Shown piece after piece: positions 9,665 to 16,979 of a stretch of 37,470 nt of DNA (position 1 is its first letter; each line of letters opens with the position of its first letter). A program made the position numbers and the translations under genes. The notes under the pieces were generated by a model. It made no database searches. It had not been told where the DNA came from and worked only from the letters and a program-made list of their open reading frames with translations. Source of the DNA: Thiobacillus denitrificans (lineage in GTDB: Bacteria > Pseudomonadota > Gammaproteobacteria > Burkholderiales > Thiobacillaceae); assembly GCA_020725005.1 (NCBI GenBank), contig DYFW01000012.1, positions 1 to 37,470 of the forward strand, read 5' to 3'.

Positions 9665-9698
9665 CCGAAACCCAGGGGTGTCATTCGAGGAGTTCGCC

Positions 9699-10100
9699 AT
9701 GTCCAGACTACACATGATCCTGTTGTTGGCCGGGCTGTCCGCGGGGGCCGCGCACGCCCTGGACGACGTGGTCACGGTGCGCCTCGAGGCGCAGAACAAT
9801 TCGGGCCAGAACGGCGTCGCGACGCTGTTTCCCCAGGGCGATAAAACCCGGGTCGTCATAGAAATTTTGAATGCCCCGCCGGGGGTCGCGCAGCCTGCGC
9901 ATATCCACGCGGGGCGTTGCGACAAACTGGACAAGGCGCCCAAGTGGCCGCTGGAGGCGGTGAAGGGCGGCAGGTCCGTCACACTGGTGCCGGCCTCGAT
10001 CGATGCCATTCTGAAAGACAAGACCGCGATCAACATCCACAAGAGCGCGGCCGAGGCCCAGGTCTACGTCGCCTGCGGAAACATCATCGGTTTGATGTAG
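9699..10100 (+). CDS. Secreted CHRD-like domain protein
   Basis: A 133-aa protein with a Sec signal peptide (about 1-20, ending AAHALDD). The mature domain pattern NNSGQNGVATL, then PAHIHAGRC, resembles the CHRD/superoxide-dismutase-like beta fold, in which an HIH motif sits in the core. Cysteines in AGRCDKL and VACGNI may pair. Its biochemical role is unknown. GAGGAG lies 6-8 bases before the ATG at 9699. It is divergent from dsrA and 34 bp upstream of aprM on the same strand, so it is probably the first gene of the apr transcript. That position suggests a link to periplasmic sulfur chemistry, but this is inference. Confidence 0.75.
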   Translation: MSRLHMILLLAGLSAGAAHALDDVVTVRLEAQNNSGQNGVATLFPQGDKTRVVIEILNAPPGVAQPAHIHAGRCDKLDKAPKWPLEAVKGGRSVTLVPASIDAILKDKTAINIHKSAAEAQVYVACGNIIGLM

Positions 10101-10134
10101 TACGGCGGAAACAGCCGGCTACCGGGAGGGAAGG

Positions 10135-10905
10135 ATGTTCACCCGCAACCCATTCTCCATGCTGACCGATTTCGTCTCCCCCGGATTCATGCAGGTCTAT
10201 GCCGCGCTACTGATAGTCGCCGTCGTGGCGGGCACCGTTTACGACCTGCTGCACGATGGCAAGGCGAGGTTCTTCCTGCAGGATCGCCGGCGCGCCCGGG
10301 CTGCGGCCAGGCGCCCGCTGGACGGCATGGCGCGCGCCGCCATTGCGGTCAAGACCCTCGCCACCGACATCGCCACCTTCGGCGAGTTCTGCAACCGGAG
10401 CCGCCGGATTTCCCATGTCCTGATGTTCTATGGCTTCGTGCTTTATGTGATCACGACGCTGGTGCTGGTGTACGGGTATCCCGGCGAGCCGTATCCGCCC
10501 GTGTACTTGCCAGTGTCGTGGAACCTCGGCTTGCTGCTGGCGCTGCTCGGGGGCTACTGGTTTTTCTTCCTGCTGCGGGTCAACGTCGTCCATGACGGCC
10601 AGCCGCCCTGGCGGCTGGTGCGCGCCGACCTGTTCATCGTCACGCTGCTCGGCAGCCTCACGTTTGCCTTGCTGTTCGAGGGCGCGGCCATGCTGGGGAA
10701 CGCGACGGCAACGAAAGCGTTTGCCGCCTTGTACCTTCTGTTCACGACCCTGCTCTGCGTGACCGTCCCCTGGTCCAAGTTCGCCCACATGTTCTACAAG
10801 CCGGTGGTGGCCGTACAGAAACGTCTGGAGGAAGCGGACGGTTCATCCAGCCTGCCGGCGCCAACAGCGCCAAGAGGGGAGCGATGCCCACATTTACCTA
10901 CATGA
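10135..10905 (+). CDS. aprM: AprM, membrane anchor of adenylylsulfate reductase
   Basis: A 256-aa inner-membrane protein with about five helices: 16-37, 97-119, 128-150, 163-185 and 192-222. It resembles the cytochrome b-like subunits of QmoC/NarI type and carries histidines near helix ends (ISHVLMFYG and KFAHMFYKP) that could bind haem. In sulfur oxidisers lacking Qmo, AprM is thought to pass electrons from AprBA to the quinone pool. GGGAGGGAAGG precedes the ATG at 10135. Its last 22 bp overlap aprB, which indicates translational coupling. The order aprM-aprB-aprA matches that known in Thiobacillus- and Allochromatium-type sulfur oxidisers, which strengthens the call. Confidence 0.9.
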   Translation: MFTRNPFSMLTDFVSPGFMQVYAALLIVAVVAGTVYDLLHDGKARFFLQDRRRARAAARRPLDGMARAAIAVKTLATDIATFGEFCNRSRRISHVLMFYGFVLYVITTLVLVYGYPGEPYPPVYLPVSWNLGLLLALLGGYWFFFLLRVNVVHDGQPPWRLVRADLFIVTLLGSLTFALLFEGAAMLGNATATKAFAALYLLFTTLLCVTVPWSKFAHMFYKPVVAVQKRLEEADGSSSLPAPTAPRGERCPHLPT

Positions 10906-11336
10906 CGCGTTGCGACGGGTGTGGCGAGTGCGTGGACATCTGTCCCTCCGACATCATGCACATCGACACCGTCTATCGCCGGTCGTACAACATCGAACCG
11001 AATTTCTGCTGGGAATGCTACTCGTGCGTGAAAGCCTGCCCGCAGCACGCGATCGACGTGCGCGGATACGCCGATTTCGCGCCCCTGGGCCACAGCGTCC
11101 GGGTACTGCGGGAAGAGGCCAGCGGCACCATTTCCTGGAAAATCCGCTACCGCGACGGGCGCGAGAAACTGTTCACCTTCCCGATCCGCACCACGCCATG
11201 GGGATCGATCAAGCCGCCCTCGGCATATGCCGCGCCCGACGCCGCCGCGCTGAACACGCCGCTGCTCGCCCACGAGCCCGAGGTGCTCCGGGTGCCGGCC
11301 TTGCCGACGCTGCGCGCCCAGGCAGAAGCAGGGTGA
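10884..11336 (+). CDS. aprB: AprB, adenylylsulfate reductase beta (iron-sulfur) subunit
   Basis: A 150-aa cytoplasmic subunit carrying two [4Fe-4S] clusters that relay electrons from the AprA flavin. The ligands are C10, C13, C16, C20 (CDGCGECVDIC) and C42, C45, C48, C52 (CWECYSCVKAC). The region after residue 60 forms the beta-sheet and C-terminal tail that wraps AprA, as in known AprB proteins (about 150 aa). The ATG at 10884 lies inside the 3' end of aprM, with GAGGGGAGCG just upstream. It ends 4 bp before aprA. Pathway: AMP-dependent oxidation of sulfite to adenosine-5'-phosphosulfate, working in reverse of sulfate reduction. Confidence 0.97.
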   Translation: MPTFTYMTRCDGCGECVDICPSDIMHIDTVYRRSYNIEPNFCWECYSCVKACPQHAIDVRGYADFAPLGHSVRVLREEASGTISWKIRYRDGREKLFTFPIRTTPWGSIKPPSAYAAPDAAALNTPLLAHEPEVLRVPALPTLRAQAEAG

Positions 11337-11340
11337 CGCC

Positions 11341-13185
11341 ATGGGCCTGTTCGCTTCCCGCAAAACCCGCATCGTCGACACCGACATTCTCATCATCGGC
11401 GGCGGCTTCGGCGGCTGCGGCGCCGCCTACGAATCGCGCTACTGGGGGCGCGGGCTCAGGATCACGCTGGTCGAGAAGGCCAACATCGAAAGGAGCGGCG
11501 CGGTCGCCCATGGCCTGTCGGCGATCAACTGCTACATGGGCATGCGCTGGGGTGAAAACCAGCCGGAGGATTTCGTCCGCTATGCGCGCGGCGACCTGAT
11601 GGGGCTGGTGCGCGAGGACCTGATCTACGACATCGCCCGCCACGTCGACGGCACGGTCCACCTGTTCGAGGAATGGGGCCTGCCGATCATGACCCATCCG
11701 GAGACCGGACACTACCTGCGGGAAGGCAAATGGCAGGTCATGATCCACGGCGAGAGTTACAAGCCGATCGTCGCCGAGGCCGCCAGGAAATCCGTCGACG
11801 CCGTGTACAACCGCATCATGGTGACCCATCTGCTGCTGGACGCGACGCATCCCAATCGCGTCGCCGGCGCCGTCGGCTTCAACGTGCGCGACGGCAGTTT
11901 CCATGTCTTCCGCGCCAAGGCCGTCATCGTCGCCGCCGGTGGCGCATCGCACATCTTCAAGCCCCGCTCGGTCGGCGAAGGCATGGGCCGCACCTGGTAT
12001 GCGCCGTGGAGCAGTGCGTCGGCCTACGGCCTCGTTCTCCATGCCGGCGCCCGGATGATCCAGATGGAAAACCGCATCGTGCTCGCCCGCTTCAAGGACG
12101 GCTACGGCCCGGTCGGCGCCTGGTTCCTGCTGCTCAAGGCCCTGGCCACCAACGCCTACGGCGAGCGTTTCGAAGCCGCGATGCTGGACGAAATGAAATC
12201 CCTCGTCGGCAAGTATGCTGAGACCGCGCCCTTGCCGACCTGCCTGCGCAATCACGCCGTGCTGCAGGAACTCAAAGCGGGCAAGGGCCCCATCTACATG
12301 CACACGCAGGATGCGATCGACACCCGGGAGAAGGAGGCAATCGGCTGGGAGGATTTCCTCGACATGACCGTCGGCCAGGCCGTCGTCTGGGCCTCGCAGA
12401 ACATCGACCCCAAGGAGAAGCCGTCGGAGCTGATCACCTCCGAACCCTACGTCATGGGTTCCCACGCCACCTGTTCCGGTGCGTGGGCCAGCGGGCCGGA
12501 GGACGTGGCGCCCGCCGATTACCACTGGGGCTACAACCGCATGACCACGGTCGAAGGCCTCTTCGGCGCCGGCGACACGATCGGCGGTTCCGCCCACAAG
12601 TTCTCGTCCGGCTCCTTCACCGAAGGCCGCATAGCCGGCAAGGCGGCGGTGCGCTACGTCATGGACCTGGCCGGGACCAGGCCGCAGGTGGACGACACGC
12701 AGGTCAAGATGCTGCGGGACGAAATCTTCAAGCCGCTGGAAAATCACGCCATCGGCCGCCACGAGATCGTAGCCGGCTGCGTGGCGCCGAGCTATATCTC
12801 GCCGCTGCACGGCCTGCAAAGGCTGGAAAAGATCATGGACGAATACGTCGGCGGCATCAGCACGCAGTACCTGACCAGCGAACCGATGCTCAGCCGCGGC
12901 CTCGAACTGCTGACCCTGTTGAAGGAAGACCTCGACCACATCGGCGCCGACAGCCTGCACCAGCTGCAGCGAGCCTGGGAACTCAAGCACCGGGTCTGGA
13001 CGTCGGAGGCCGTGCTCCGGCACACGCTGTATCGGCAGGAAACACGCTGGCCGGGCTATTACTACCGGGGGGATTTTCCGAAACTGGATGATGCGGAATG
13101 GCACGTCTTCACCGCATCCCGATACGATGCCCGGTCGGGGACGTGGCAGATGAGCAAGCTGCCGGTGCACCACATCGTTGCGTGA
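11341..13185 (+). CDS. aprA: AprA, adenylylsulfate reductase alpha (flavin) subunit
   Basis: A 614-aa FAD enzyme that interconverts sulfite + AMP and adenosine-5'-phosphosulfate. The N-terminal dinucleotide-binding motif is ILIIGGGFGGCGAA (about 17-30). It belongs to the fumarate-reductase/succinate-dehydrogenase flavoprotein family, and its length is normal for AprA. Conserved blocks include VEKANIERSGAVAHGLSAIN (flavin region), ENRIVLARFKDGYGPVGAW and the GAGDTIGGSAHKFSSGSFTEGR block typical of AprA. It is third in aprMBA, 4 bp after aprB. It is followed by a 118-bp AT-rich gap and a convergent gene, so it is probably the end of the operon. In the oxidative direction it acts downstream of sulfite-producing reactions (Dsr, persulfide dioxygenase) and upstream of ATP sulfurylase or APAT, neither of which is in this window. 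Confidence 0.98.
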   Translation: MGLFASRKTRIVDTDILIIGGGFGGCGAAYESRYWGRGLRITLVEKANIERSGAVAHGLSAINCYMGMRWGENQPEDFVRYARGDLMGLVREDLIYDIARHVDGTVHLFEEWGLPIMTHPETGHYLREGKWQVMIHGESYKPIVAEAARKSVDAVYNRIMVTHLLLDATHPNRVAGAVGFNVRDGSFHVFRAKAVIVAAGGASHIFKPRSVGEGMGRTWYAPWSSASAYGLVLHAGARMIQMENRIVLARFKDGYGPVGAWFLLLKALATNAYGERFEAAMLDEMKSLVGKYAETAPLPTCLRNHAVLQELKAGKGPIYMHTQDAIDTREKEAIGWEDFLDMTVGQAVVWASQNIDPKEKPSELITSEPYVMGSHATCSGAWASGPEDVAPADYHWGYNRMTTVEGLFGAGDTIGGSAHKFSSGSFTEGRIAGKAAVRYVMDLAGTRPQVDDTQVKMLRDEIFKPLENHAIGRHEIVAGCVAPSYISPLHGLQRLEKIMDEYVGGISTQYLTSEPMLSRGLELLTLLKEDLDHIGADSLHQLQRAWELKHRVWTSEAVLRHTLYRQETRWPGYYYRGDFPKLDDAEWHVFTASRYDARSGTWQMSKLPVHHIVA

Positions 13186-13303
13186 AAGTGAAACGGAACT
13201 CGCCGCCGGCTTGCGATGCCGCCACACCGTCCTTGTGCCATCAACGATTCCAGTATTTATTGTTTAATTTCAATATGATGAACAACAATTGCAATGTAAA
13301 GAA

Positions 13304-15022
13304 TTATGTATTTCCCGCGCCGACCGTGGCCTCGCCGGTCGGGGGCCGGTAGAACCGGTAAGCATCCCGGCTGGTGCGTTTCACGGCGTACATGGCCTCA
13401 TCCGCTGCCTGCAGCAGGGCATAGGGCTCCGTGCCATCCTGCGGATAGCTCGCCACCCCGATGCTGGCCGTGATGGGCCATTCCAAGCCGCCTCCCAGAA
13501 AAGGCGCCTGCAGGCTGGCGCGTAACTTGGCCAGGATGCAGGCGATCTGTTCGGGGGTGCCCGCGTCCGGTAGCACGACAACAAATTCGTCGCCCGCGAA
13601 ACGCGCCACGATGTCGCTCTGGCGCACGCCCTGGCGCAGCCGCTCGGCGACGACTTGCAACAGGCTGTCGCCGGCGGCGTGCCCCAGAGTATCGTTGACT
13701 TCCTTGAAGTGATCGAGATCGATGAGTGCGACGGCCAGGGTGGCGTGCTGACGCTGCGCCAGGAGAATCGCCTGCTGCAGGCGGTCGAGCAACAGCTTGC
13801 GGTTGGGCAGGCCGGTCAATGCGTCGAAATGGGCCAGTTCCCACAACTGGCTTTGCAACCTGTGGGATTCGGTGATGTCCTGCACGGTTCCGACCATGCG
13901 CAGCGGGTTCCCGTGCGGATCATAGGTCACGTGCGCCATTTCCTGCATCTGGCGCACCGAGCCATCGGGGCGCACGATCCTGTGCTGGACCTGATATTCG
14001 CCGCGCGCAAGCCCATGCGCCACGGCCGTTTCGACCTTGTCGCGATCGTCCGGATGCACCGCACACAGAAAGTCCTCATAGGACGCGATCGGCGGGTCGC
14101 ACGGCAAGCCGAACAGGCGATAAACCTGCTCAGACCAGGTCAGCGTGCCCTCCGGTATGTCCCATTCCCAATGTCCCATCTGGCCGATGCGCTGGGCTTC
14201 TTCCAAGCGCGCGGCGGTTTCCTGCAGTCGCGTGGTCCGCGCCTCGACGAGCGATTCAAGACTGTCACGCAGCACGTGCAGGCGGGCTTCCGCATTCCGG
14301 CGGACTTCGATTTCGGCCTGCAAGGCTATGCGATCCCGCATGATCCGGCGCACGGCCAGCGCTGCCGCCATCAGGGCCAACACCAGCGCTGACACCCCCA
14401 GGCCGACCACGGTGCGAAAAGCGGCATCGTACAGACGTCGCGCAGAAGCGAGCGTTTCGGTGCCGCGCTCGCGGTAGAAGGCATGCACGGCATCACTGGC
14501 AGCAAACACCCGTGCCTGCGCCGGGATGGTCACCGCCAGCAGATGACGCCGGCCATCTTCCAGACGTCCGTGCTGATAAAGATCGACAACCCTCTCGACC
14601 GAGGGCGTCGCCGCAATCGTCTCCGCACGGAATGCCATGAAAACACGGCGTTCCGCCGCGTCGTCGGCCTGCGGCTCGAGCTGCCGGCGGACCGCGATGA
14701 ACCGGTTCCCCAATTCGAGAAACCGCAGGTAGGCGGCATCCTGCTCGAAAGGGTCGTCCTCCAGGAAAATCCGATTCAGGTTGAGAATGCGCTCGCGGAT
14801 GATCATGCGCAGCCCATGGGCCTGGCTGATGCGATGCAACTCGCCCCTGACCACGTTCTCCAGCTGGCCGCGAAGCTCGGCCAGGTAAAGGACGCTGGCG
14901 CCGACCACCAACACCACCAGCAGGATTGGAAAACCGAAACTGGCGACCAGCCAGCGTGGAATAGCCGTCGTATGCTGCGGGACGTCAGGCAGCGAGTCCT
15001 TGGCTTGAGTGTGATCGGGCAT
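13304..15022 (-). CDS. Membrane-bound PAS-GGDEF diguanylate cyclase
   Basis: A 572-aa inner-membrane signalling protein. Order: TM helix about 25-48; periplasmic region about 49-205 with helical content; TM helix about 206-228; linker coiled coil about 235-285; PAS_3-type domain about 288-400 (HWEWDIPEGTLTWSEQVYRLFG through VQDITESH); C-terminal GGDEF domain. The catalytic motif reads AGDEF, a variant found in active cyclases, and RQSD lies five residues before it, matching an intact inhibitory I-site (RxxD). It probably makes cyclic di-GMP in response to an unidentified periplasmic or PAS signal. No EAL domain. It is convergent with aprA. The start at 15022 has only a weak ribosome-binding site. 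Confidence 0.92.
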   Translation of the reverse strand: MPDHTQAKDSLPDVPQHTTAIPRWLVASFGFPILLVVLVVGASVLYLAELRGQLENVVRGELHRISQAHGLRMIIRERILNLNRIFLEDDPFEQDAAYLRFLELGNRFIAVRRQLEPQADDAAERRVFMAFRAETIAATPSVERVVDLYQHGRLEDGRRHLLAVTIPAQARVFAASDAVHAFYRERGTETLASARRLYDAAFRTVVGLGVSALVLALMAAALAVRRIMRDRIALQAEIEVRRNAEARLHVLRDSLESLVEARTTRLQETAARLEEAQRIGQMGHWEWDIPEGTLTWSEQVYRLFGLPCDPPIASYEDFLCAVHPDDRDKVETAVAHGLARGEYQVQHRIVRPDGSVRQMQEMAHVTYDPHGNPLRMVGTVQDITESHRLQSQLWELAHFDALTGLPNRKLLLDRLQQAILLAQRQHATLAVALIDLDHFKEVNDTLGHAAGDSLLQVVAERLRQGVRQSDIVARFAGDEFVVVLPDAGTPEQIACILAKLRASLQAPFLGGGLEWPITASIGVASYPQDGTEPYALLQAADEAMYAVKRTSRDAYRFYRPPTGEATVGAGNT

Positions 15023-15077
15023 GATGGTGGATAGGCGTGGCGTCGACAGTGACGATACCGGCGGGCAGTGTCAAGCT

Positions 15078-15237
15078 AGTGTGGTGTTGCACGCTTGGCG
15101 GGACAAATAAAACCGATGGTTTTTTGTTCAGGGCGAGGCGCAAACCGCAGCAATCGTTCGACTATTGCAAGGATTTGCAACAAAGCCATGGACGAAAAGA
15201 CGCGATTTATGTTCCGGATAGCGTGCAACACCACACT
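15078..15237. repeat. MITE-like palindromic element A (copy 2, inverted)
   Basis: A 160-bp element. Its reverse complement matches the 3403-3563 copy throughout, with about 9 differences by eye. Terminal inverted repeats AGTGTGGTGTTGCACGCT at 15078-15095 and the complement at 15220-15237 are perfect. The central hairpin has one mismatch (GCAATCG/CTATTGC). The two copies face opposite directions and flank 11.5 kb that includes putA, dsrA and aprMBA. Confidence 0.88.
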
Positions 15238-15360
15238 TGATATCGGCAGGAATCGCGCTTCCTTGACGTTCTGGCGGCCCGGGCTGGTGCCAGGGGCCTG
15301 GTCGAATAGAATCAAGGACGGGAGAAAGCGGTCGTTACGCACGTCCCTGCCGCGACCCAT

Positions 15361-15498
15361 TTATACGCATAATGTATAGCAACGTAAAATCAACGGCTTA
15401 CACGCTTGTCTTGAGTTATCGGAACTTGAATGCAGGAATCCGCTACGGGGCAGGGATTTCAGCGGGCCATAAAAAATACTTTGGGCAGGTTTTGCCAT
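15361..15498 (-). CDS. Possible small ORF ending in the left att site
   Basis: A 45-codon ORF with an excellent ribosome-binding site (GGAGG, 7-base spacer) before the ATG at 15498. The product has no recognised family. Its last residues and TAA stop are encoded by the dif-like left junction (15362-15389), so integration would alter its C-terminus. No homology can be judged from sequence alone; the RBS is the only support. It would be the fourth gene of the minus-strand set of the Xer-dependent element, about 300 bp downstream of the XafT-like gene. The intervening 15499-15797 appears non-coding, with an 8-bp hairpin at 15528-15556. Confidence 0.4.
   Translation of the reverse strand: MAKPAQSIFYGPLKSLPRSGFLHSSSDNSRQACKPLILRCYTLCV
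15362..15389 (+). other. Left att site of the integrated element (degenerate dif-like)
   Basis: XerC-arm-like TATACGCATAA (15362-15372), central TGTATA (15373-15378), then GCAACGTAAAA (15379-15389) where the XerD arm should be. The XerC arm and centre match dif and the XerD side is degenerate. This is the junction expected when an element whose attP lacks a proper XerD site inserts at dif. Confidence 0.8.
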
Positions 15499-15797
15499 CG
15501 TAGGGCCTCCGGGGTTCGGGAACAAGGCGGACGCCTGCGCGCTTCGCTGGCGTCCGTGGTGGGTTGAGGGGGTTTGGCTTGCAGGTGGGAAGCTCCCGCA
15601 GGGCGCAGCGGCAGGCGCACCGAGGGGCCGCCGGCGGGAGGCAGGCACCACCCCCCGTTGTGGCGCTGGGGCCTGTGCTCGCACGCGAGCCGCGCGCGGC
15701 AGGGGTCCGGGGTAGGCGACGTTCACGGCGCCGGCTCGTGGCGTGGGCGCGGCACGCCGCGCCTCTCGCCACCTTGCCGGGCACCGCTTCCGTGTGC

Positions 15798-16217
15798 TCA
15801 TGCGACCACCCGCAGCGCGGGCCGGTCCACAGCAGGGACAGGCGCAGGCTTGCGGGCCTCCATGTAGCGGCGGGCGAGACTGACGACGAGCTGAAGGTTT
15901 TGCAGCTCCCATGCGTGGAACGTGCGTCCGTCAGGCGTCACCAGAGCCCCATCACGGGCAAATCGCCAGCCTTCCCACCCCTCGACATGGACGATGGCCT
16001 TGGCGCGCATCCTGACGAGCTTGAAGGCCGGGTAGGGAATGCGGTTGCAGCCTGTCTCCCAGTTGCGCACGGTGCGCAACGAGACGCCCAGGTATTCGGC
16101 GGCGGCGGTCTGCGTCAGGCCGGCGGTCTTGCGCTCGGTGCGGAAGCGCTCGGGATCGGCCCAGACGAAATGCGGATGCCGGCGCGGGTGCTTCTTGCGG
16201 CGGTGTTTCTCAATCAT
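15798..16217 (-). CDS. VC1465/XafT-family Xer recombination activation factor (HTH + DUF3653)
   Basis: A 139-aa basic protein. An XRE-type HTH spans about 25-65 (RKTAGLTQTAAAEYLGVSLR, then TVRNWETG). The C-terminal part matches the DUF3653 pattern: GWEGWRFARDGALVTPDG, then FHAWELQNLQL. This two-domain layout is that of VC1465-family proteins of dif-integrating filamentous and satellite phages, one of which (XafT of the TLC phage) activates XerCD recombination independently of FtsK. It is last of three overlapping genes and starts 8 bp inside the preceding gene, with GGGGGC upstream. The nearby dif site and degenerate left site support the same job here. The family call is strong; the activity is inferred. 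Confidence 0.85.
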   Translation of the reverse strand: MIEKHRRKKHPRRHPHFVWADPERFRTERKTAGLTQTAAAEYLGVSLRTVRNWETGCNRIPYPAFKLVRMRAKAIVHVEGWEGWRFARDGALVTPDGRTFHAWELQNLQLVVSLARRYMEARKPAPVPAVDRPALRVVA

Positions 16218-16497
16218 CGCGGCCCCCTGTCAGCAGTTCGGCCGGGACGCCGTCGAGGTCGGCCGCGAGGCCGTCGTCGATGTCGTCCGGGTAGAGATCG
16301 GGCGCAGGCATGATGCGGCCCGCTGCGGACTCGGGGAACGGGCAGGACGCGACCAGATCGGCGAGACGCGAGCGCAGCACGTAGGCGGTGGCCGAGAGGC
16401 CCTCGGGCTCCTCGATGCCGGTCAGAACGTGGCCGATGGCGTCGGCGAGGATGGCAAGCTCCAGATGCCAGGCGTTGAGGCGGTCGGCGTGGCTCAT
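16210..16497 (-). CDS. Hypothetical protein of the IMEX operon
   Basis: A 95-aa acidic protein, not recognised. The N-terminal half is helical (LNAWHLELAILADAIGHVL) and the C-terminal tail is rich in Asp and Glu. The ATG at 16497 overlaps the stop of the upstream HTH gene by 4 bp (ATGA), and its own stop overlaps the XafT-like start by 8 bp, so the three genes are translated as a unit. The longer frame to 16815 overlaps the HTH gene and is rejected. The acidic tail could indicate protein-protein contact or DNA mimicry, but nothing in the sequence proves this. Confidence 0.65.
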   Translation of the reverse strand: MSHADRLNAWHLELAILADAIGHVLTGIEEPEGLSATAYVLRSRLADLVASCPFPESAAGRIMPAPDLYPDDIDDGLAADLDGVPAELLTGGRDD

Positions 16498-16709
16498 GCT
16501 GCACCGCCCTTCGCGATCATGCGCAGGCTTATCGGGCTCATGCTGTCCAAGGCGAGCTTCGCGGGCGGGTAGATGACCCACTTGCCAGTCAGGACGTGTT
16601 TGCGGGCGCCGACGACCTTGCCGGCGCGACACCAGTTCAGCAGGCAGCGCTCGGAGACGCCGATTTGCTCCGCGAAGCGGCGAACGGAAATGCCGTCTTG
16701 GTGGCTCAT
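16494..16709 (-). CDS. Small HTH DNA-binding protein (excisionase-like)
   Basis: A 71-aa protein with an N-terminal helix-turn-helix (ISVRRFAEQIGVSERCLLNW) followed by a short basic wing region (CRAGKVVGARKHVLTGKWVI), as in MerR/excisionase-type or phage regulatory proteins. It is first gene of the three-gene operon. The ATG at 16709 has GGGGGTG upstream and the stop overlaps the next start. Candidate roles are repressor of the operon, acting at the palindrome 16806-16827, or architectural factor for Xer recombination at the ends. The sequence does not distinguish between them. Confidence 0.72.
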   Translation of the reverse strand: MSHQDGISVRRFAEQIGVSERCLLNWCRAGKVVGARKHVLTGKWVIYPPAKLALDSMSPISLRMIAKGGAA

Positions 16710-16805
16710 GCGGCACCCCCGAAAATGGCTGATTTTTGCCCCACGTCTGGATGCGGGTTTGCGGGGTGTTTCTCCCGTGCAGGCCGCGTGGATGCGTGGG
16801 GGGTG

Positions 16806-16827
16806 TTTGTCTCACCCATGAGACTAA
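16806..16827 (-). promoter_or_regulatory. Palindromic operator upstream of the IMEX operon
   Basis: Inverted repeat GTCTCA (16809-16814), spacer CCCA, TGAGAC (16819-16824). With one mismatch the arms extend to 9 bp each (16806-16827). On the minus strand TAATAC (16834-16839) lies just upstream and could be a -10 box, placing the operator over the start of transcription. No good -35 was found. Binding by one of the element's HTH proteins is inferred. Confidence 0.5.
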
Positions 16828-16828
16828 G

Positions 16829-16917
16829 TCCGGGTATTACAGAGGACCCGGACAAAATCCGGCGACCCTCGACCGAGGGGCTAAAAATCCGATCAGCCGA
16901 CGACCCCGAAACGGGGT
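16829..16917. other. Three hairpins near the right end of the IMEX
   Basis: TCCGGGT/ACCCGGA (16829-16835 with 16846-16852), CCCTC/GAGGG (16866-16879) and ACCCCG/CGGGGT (16903-16917, 3-nt loop), spaced through non-coding DNA between the operon promoter and dif. Such arrays are typical of single-strand replication origins or packaging signals in filamentous and satellite phages, but no nick motif is recognised. The whole 16710-17233 interval has no gene. Confidence 0.45.
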
Positions 16918-16979
16918 GATTCTGGCGACGGAGGAATGCGGGTTTCCGAGGCGGAACGGATTGCCTCTTCCCGTCGGAT

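Noticed and set aside
8216-10042. 608-codon version of dsrA
   Set aside because: The extra 172 N-terminal residues overlap the divergent CHRD-like gene and have no DsrA similarity. The ATG at 9526 has a strong RBS and begins the family N-terminus.
3403-15237. Composite transposon bounded by element A copies
   Set aside because: No transposase lies between or near the copies, no target duplication is seen at the outer ends, and the cargo consists of core metabolic genes.
15443-15784. 113-codon ORF on the minus strand in the Xer element
   Set aside because: The product is Arg/Pro/Ala-rich with no RBS or family. The alternative frame with a good RBS at 15498 is preferred.
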